A DNA stretch of 30,055 nucleotides from a virus. The DNA lies in the IMG/VR virus record IMGVR_UViG_3300030041_000237, positions 1 through 30,055 of that record. One strand, given 5' to 3'. Each line of letters opens with the position of its first letter. Within the stretch, counting starts at the first letter, position 1. Made by a program: the position numbers and the translations under genes. Positions 27,952 through 30,055 of the stretch are shown here, piece after piece. The notes beneath the pieces were generated by a model. The model saw only the letters and a program-made list of their open reading frames with translations. It was not told where the DNA came from and did not search any database.

Positions 27952-28494
27952 TTGATATTTATCCTAGTTGGTGCTTCTTGTACCGGAAAAACAAATTGTA
28001 TAAACCTTACACCTGTGGATTCACGTTTTATTAGCTGTACCACTAGGCCAATTAGAGAGGGTGAGGCTACAGGGACTGACTACTATTTTCTGTCTCAGGA
28101 GTCATTTGATATGATGCTCAAGCGTAATCTGTTATTTGAGCATGTCACCTATGGCAACTATTCTTACGGGCTGAGCGAACAAGAAATATCTAAGAAGGTC
28201 AGTCTTAAAGACAAGGATTCTTATGTCATTCTTGATGCTGTCGGGGCTAGGGTAATTAAAGAAAAGTTTCCCGAAGATACAAAGACAATTTTCTTCTTTG
28301 CCTCAAGAGAAACGGTAGAGGAAAGGTTAAGAAAGCGGGGAGATACAGAGAGGGACATTGAGAAGAGACTAGAGGAATATGATAATCAATGCAATTTTAT
28401 TTACGAAGCTGACTATATTATTAATAGTGAGCAGTTGCCTTTGAAAGATGTTTTTATGATGTTCAATTGGACTGTTTCAGGAAAAACAGATTAA
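27952..28494 (+). CDS. Guanylate kinase-like protein
   Basis: 180 residues from TTG 27952, 9 bases after AGGGG; two TTG codons at 27943 and 27946 in frame are nearer the SD. P-loop GASCTGKT (7-14), then TTRPIREGEATGTDYYF, VTYGNYSYGLS and a lid region with RLRKRGDTERDIEKRLEEY, as in guanylate kinases that make GDP from GMP. The odd Cys in the P-loop and missing Ser/Thr suggest divergence. It would supply GDP or dGDP for replication and, by way of GTP, for the GDP-sugar route, but that link is inference. Confidence 0.76.
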   Translation: MIFILVGASCTGKTNCINLTPVDSRFISCTTRPIREGEATGTDYYFLSQESFDMMLKRNLLFEHVTYGNYSYGLSEQEISKKVSLKDKDSYVILDAVGARVIKEKFPEDTKTIFFFASRETVEERLRKRGDTERDIEKRLEEYDNQCNFIYEADYIINSEQLPLKDVFMMFNWTVSGKTD

Positions 28495-28508
28495 AGGAGG
28501 AAACACAA

Positions 28509-28700
28509 ATGTATCAGACAAAGATTTTTGAAAGCAACACTTCGAAGGACTTACAGAATATTACAAATTCATGGCTAAAGGGTAAGCTGACCATAAAGAT
28601 TTTTGCCCTTGTCCCTCATGTTATTATTAAGCATGATGGGAAGATTATTGGTTATACACAGACATTGCTATATGAAGAAGCAAATCTAGATGCGGAATAA
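28509..28700 (+). CDS. Hypothetical small protein
   Basis: 63 residues from ATG 28509 behind AAAGGAGG; an earlier in-frame ATG at 28467 lies in the preceding gene. Beta-rich (LTIKIFALVPHVIIKHDGKIIGYT), with a helical acidic end. The stop is 15 bases from the next promoter box. Not recognised. Confidence 0.5.
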   Translation: MYQTKIFESNTSKDLQNITNSWLKGKLTIKIFALVPHVIIKHDGKIIGYTQTLLYEEANLDAE

Positions 28701-28702
28701 GT

Positions 28703-28732
28703 TTGTCTATGTCGTATAAGATAACATATAAG
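28703..28732 (+). promoter_or_regulatory. Promoter with TATAAG spacer block
   Basis: TTGTCT (28703-28708), 18 bases, TATAAG (28727-28732). The spacer includes TATAAGATA starting 12 bases before the -10 hexamer, as in the family described at 41. The hexamers are weaker. It would serve the 54-residue gene at 28815. Confidence 0.5.
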
Positions 28733-28814
28733 ATATAGTTTTAGCTTGAGTTCCATATATTGTCTGAATTACATAAACGACAACTATACACACTAGGGGA
28801 ATGGAGGGATTCAG

Positions 28815-28979
28815 TTGAGCCAGGACATACAGAACATTCAGGATGATCCGATAACATTCATTGCTTCTAATGGAATTAAGGTTACTTTAAACAATAGTCC
28901 TTCGCCAGAAGCATGTAAAAACTTCATAAGAGTGGTAATGGATATCAAAGCAAAGTACAACATTAGAATTAACGAATAA
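28815..28979 (+). CDS. Hypothetical small protein
   Basis: 54 residues, TTG start behind GGAGGGA. Sequence SQDIQNIQDDPITFIASNG, then a helix (KNFIRVVMDIKAKYNI). Follows a promoter and is followed by a terminator, so it is probably expressed alone. Not recognised. Confidence 0.5.
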   Translation: MSQDIQNIQDDPITFIASNGIKVTLNNSPSPEACKNFIRVVMDIKAKYNIRINE

Positions 28980-28990
28980 AACTTTATAAA

Positions 28991-29025
28991 AAAAGTAAGC
29001 TGGGACTATTCAGCTTACTTTTTAT
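28991..29025 (+). terminator. Rho-independent terminator
   Basis: AAAAGTAAGCTG (28991-29002) pairs with CAGCTTACTTTT (29011-29022) across an eight-base loop, followed by a T-rich run. It separates the small-gene block from the serine recombinase. Confidence 0.85.
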
Positions 29026-29078
29026 TTGCTATACTCTGTTTGTGGGAGTTCATAAACGATACCAAAGGAGGATTGGGA

Positions 29079-30055
29079 ATGCCTCAGGAATATGATATTA
29101 GGAATGTGGCTGTTTATTTACGAAAATCCAGGGCGGGCGGGAGCAATTCCGGCGGTGGCGAGAAGTTCAAAAATGCCAGTGGGGAAGAGTACGACGATTT
29201 TGCTTTCCATCGAGATGATCTGCTTACATTATGTACTCAAAGAGGGTGGACATTCACCGAGTATTCAGAGATTGGAACAGGAGATAAGATTGCCCTGCGT
29301 CCTAAAATGATTGAACTGCTTCAGGATGTTGAACAGGGTATGTGGGATGCTGTTCTGGTAGTACACTCGGACAGGCTCAGTCGTGGGGATGAAGTAGAAC
29401 AGGCTCAAATAAAAAGAACTTTTGCCATGTCAGAGACATTGTTAGTTACAAAAGAGAGAGTGTACGACTACAATAATGAGTCAGACATGATGATGGCTGA
29501 GTTTGAAGGATTAATGGCAAGGATGGAATATAAGACAATCGCAAGGAGGTTTAGGCAAGGTAAAGCTCGTAAGTCTAAATTAGGATTTTGGGCTAATGGA
29601 AAACCACCTTTCCCTTATGTGTATAGCCAGGAAACACATAGGGCAGTCCCAGACGAATCCAATGTCCTTGTATGGAACCATATGAAGGACTTAGCTCTTA
29701 ACGGTTATGCTGTGACAGACATAGCATGGCAGATGAACAAAGAAGGGATTGCGAGTCCTAGGGGGGGGTTATGGAATCCAGATGTGGTGAGAAGGTTATT
29801 GACAGACGAAGTACATCTTGGAAAGATTGTGGTTGGAAAAAAGAGAAAGCTTGTTGGGGCTGATTGCTATGTACGAAAACCAAAAGAAGAATGGATCGTT
29901 TATAGCAATTGTCATGAGCCGGTAATATCGCAAGTAGAGCACGATAAGATATGTTTTCTCATGCAACGTATTAAGAGTATTCCTAAGGCGGCAAGGGCGG
30001 GTGCAAGCGATTATAGCGGGTTAATACTCTGCCATGAATGTAAGAGTGTAATGCA
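29079..30055 (+). CDS. Large serine recombinase/integrase (partial, runs off the window)
   Basis: 325 residues are visible from the ATG at 29079 (behind AAAGGAGGA) to the right edge without a stop. The resolvase domain begins VAVYLRKSRAG with Ser17 as nucleophile and includes VVHSDRLSRGDE. The recombinase domain follows (FRQGKARKSKLGFWANGKPP, MNKEGIASPRG, WNPDVVRRLLTD), then the start of a zinc ribbon (LILCHECKSV), so at least a coiled-coil region and C-terminus lie outside. Such enzymes integrate phage DNA, often into conserved genes. A terminator just upstream suggests an independent unit; a weak extended -10 TGCTATACT lies at 29027-29035. Confidence 0.88.
   Translation, partial: MPQEYDIRNVAVYLRKSRAGGSNSGGGEKFKNASGEEYDDFAFHRDDLLTLCTQRGWTFTEYSEIGTGDKIALRPKMIELLQDVEQGMWDAVLVVHSDRLSRGDEVEQAQIKRTFAMSETLLVTKERVYDYNNESDMMMAEFEGLMARMEYKTIARRFRQGKARKSKLGFWANGKPPFPYVYSQETHRAVPDESNVLVWNHMKDLALNGYAVTDIAWQMNKEGIASPRGGLWNPDVVRRLLTDEVHLGKIVVGKKRKLVGADCYVRKPKEEWIVYSNCHEPVISQVEHDKICFLMQRIKSIPKAARAGASDYSGLILCHECKSVM

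Noticed and set aside
1-30055. CRISPR array, insertion sequence or rRNA genes.
   Set aside because: No regularly spaced direct repeats, transposase or rRNA-like sequence was seen.

Overview
The window looks like part of the genome of a large tailed phage (or prophage) of a low-GC Gram-positive host (Bacillota, Paenibacillus/Brevibacillus/Clostridium-like). All convincing genes lie on the + strand, are tightly packed and often overlap by 1-20 bases, and most have Shine-Dalgarno (SD) sites of the AGGAGG/AGGGG type. It carries eight tRNA-like genes, a holin, a secreted lytic transglycosylase, phage-type nucleotide and recombination enzymes, two free-standing homing endonucleases and a large serine recombinase that runs off the right edge. 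No capsid, tail, terminase or polymerase gene is visible, so this is the accessory, replication and lysis part of a bigger genome. The host assignment is inference.

Layout. 1-600: end of an upstream gene, a consensus promoter and four tRNA genes (one aberrant, then Phe, Asp, Gln). 615-2712: a nucleoside deoxyribosyltransferase-like protein, a P-loop kinase-like protein and small membrane or Cys-rich proteins, with two pseudoknot-capable RNA segments around the kinase gene. 2718-5515: lysis-linked genes (transglycosylase, LLH holin), a 5'-nucleotidase that seems to start at AUC, a tiny ferredoxin-thioredoxin-reductase-like protein, another structured RNA ending in a T-run, and small membrane proteins. 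5523-5857: four more tRNA-like genes. 5885-12053: DNA metabolism: HNH endonuclease, ATP-dependent DNA ligase, ThyX-like protein, Rad52-type annealing protein, Holliday-junction-resolvase-like nuclease and dNMP kinase. 12099-16833: a glycosyltransferase, ClpP-like protease, DNA methyltransferase, radical SAM/SPASM protein and small proteins, one apparently frameshifted. 16894-24438: a sugar-modification cluster. 24439-26735: a control region with a seven-residue leader peptide, a winged-helix regulator and a metallophosphoesterase. 26762-28979: small proteins and a guanylate-kinase-like protein. 29079-end: serine recombinase.

The most interesting part is 16894-24438. It encodes what reads as a whole GDP-D-glycero-D-manno-heptose route: a transaldolase-family enzyme (possible sedoheptulose-7-phosphate supply), GmhA isomerase, HddA kinase, GmhB phosphatase and HddC guanylyltransferase, together with an FkbM-type methyltransferase, a GT2 and a GT4 glycosyltransferase, and another GT4 at 12099. 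The genes overlap in one transcriptional direction, so the phage may make and transfer its own heptose, perhaps onto its virion, onto the host surface or onto nucleic acid. The target cannot be read from the sequence.

Five promoters share a TTGNNN box, a 17-18 bp spacer and a TATAAT-like box, plus a TATAA(G/T)AT block inside the spacer starting exactly 12 bp upstream of the -10 hexamer; a sixth has the block two bases further upstream. This suggests a promoter family tuned for one regulator or polymerase form.
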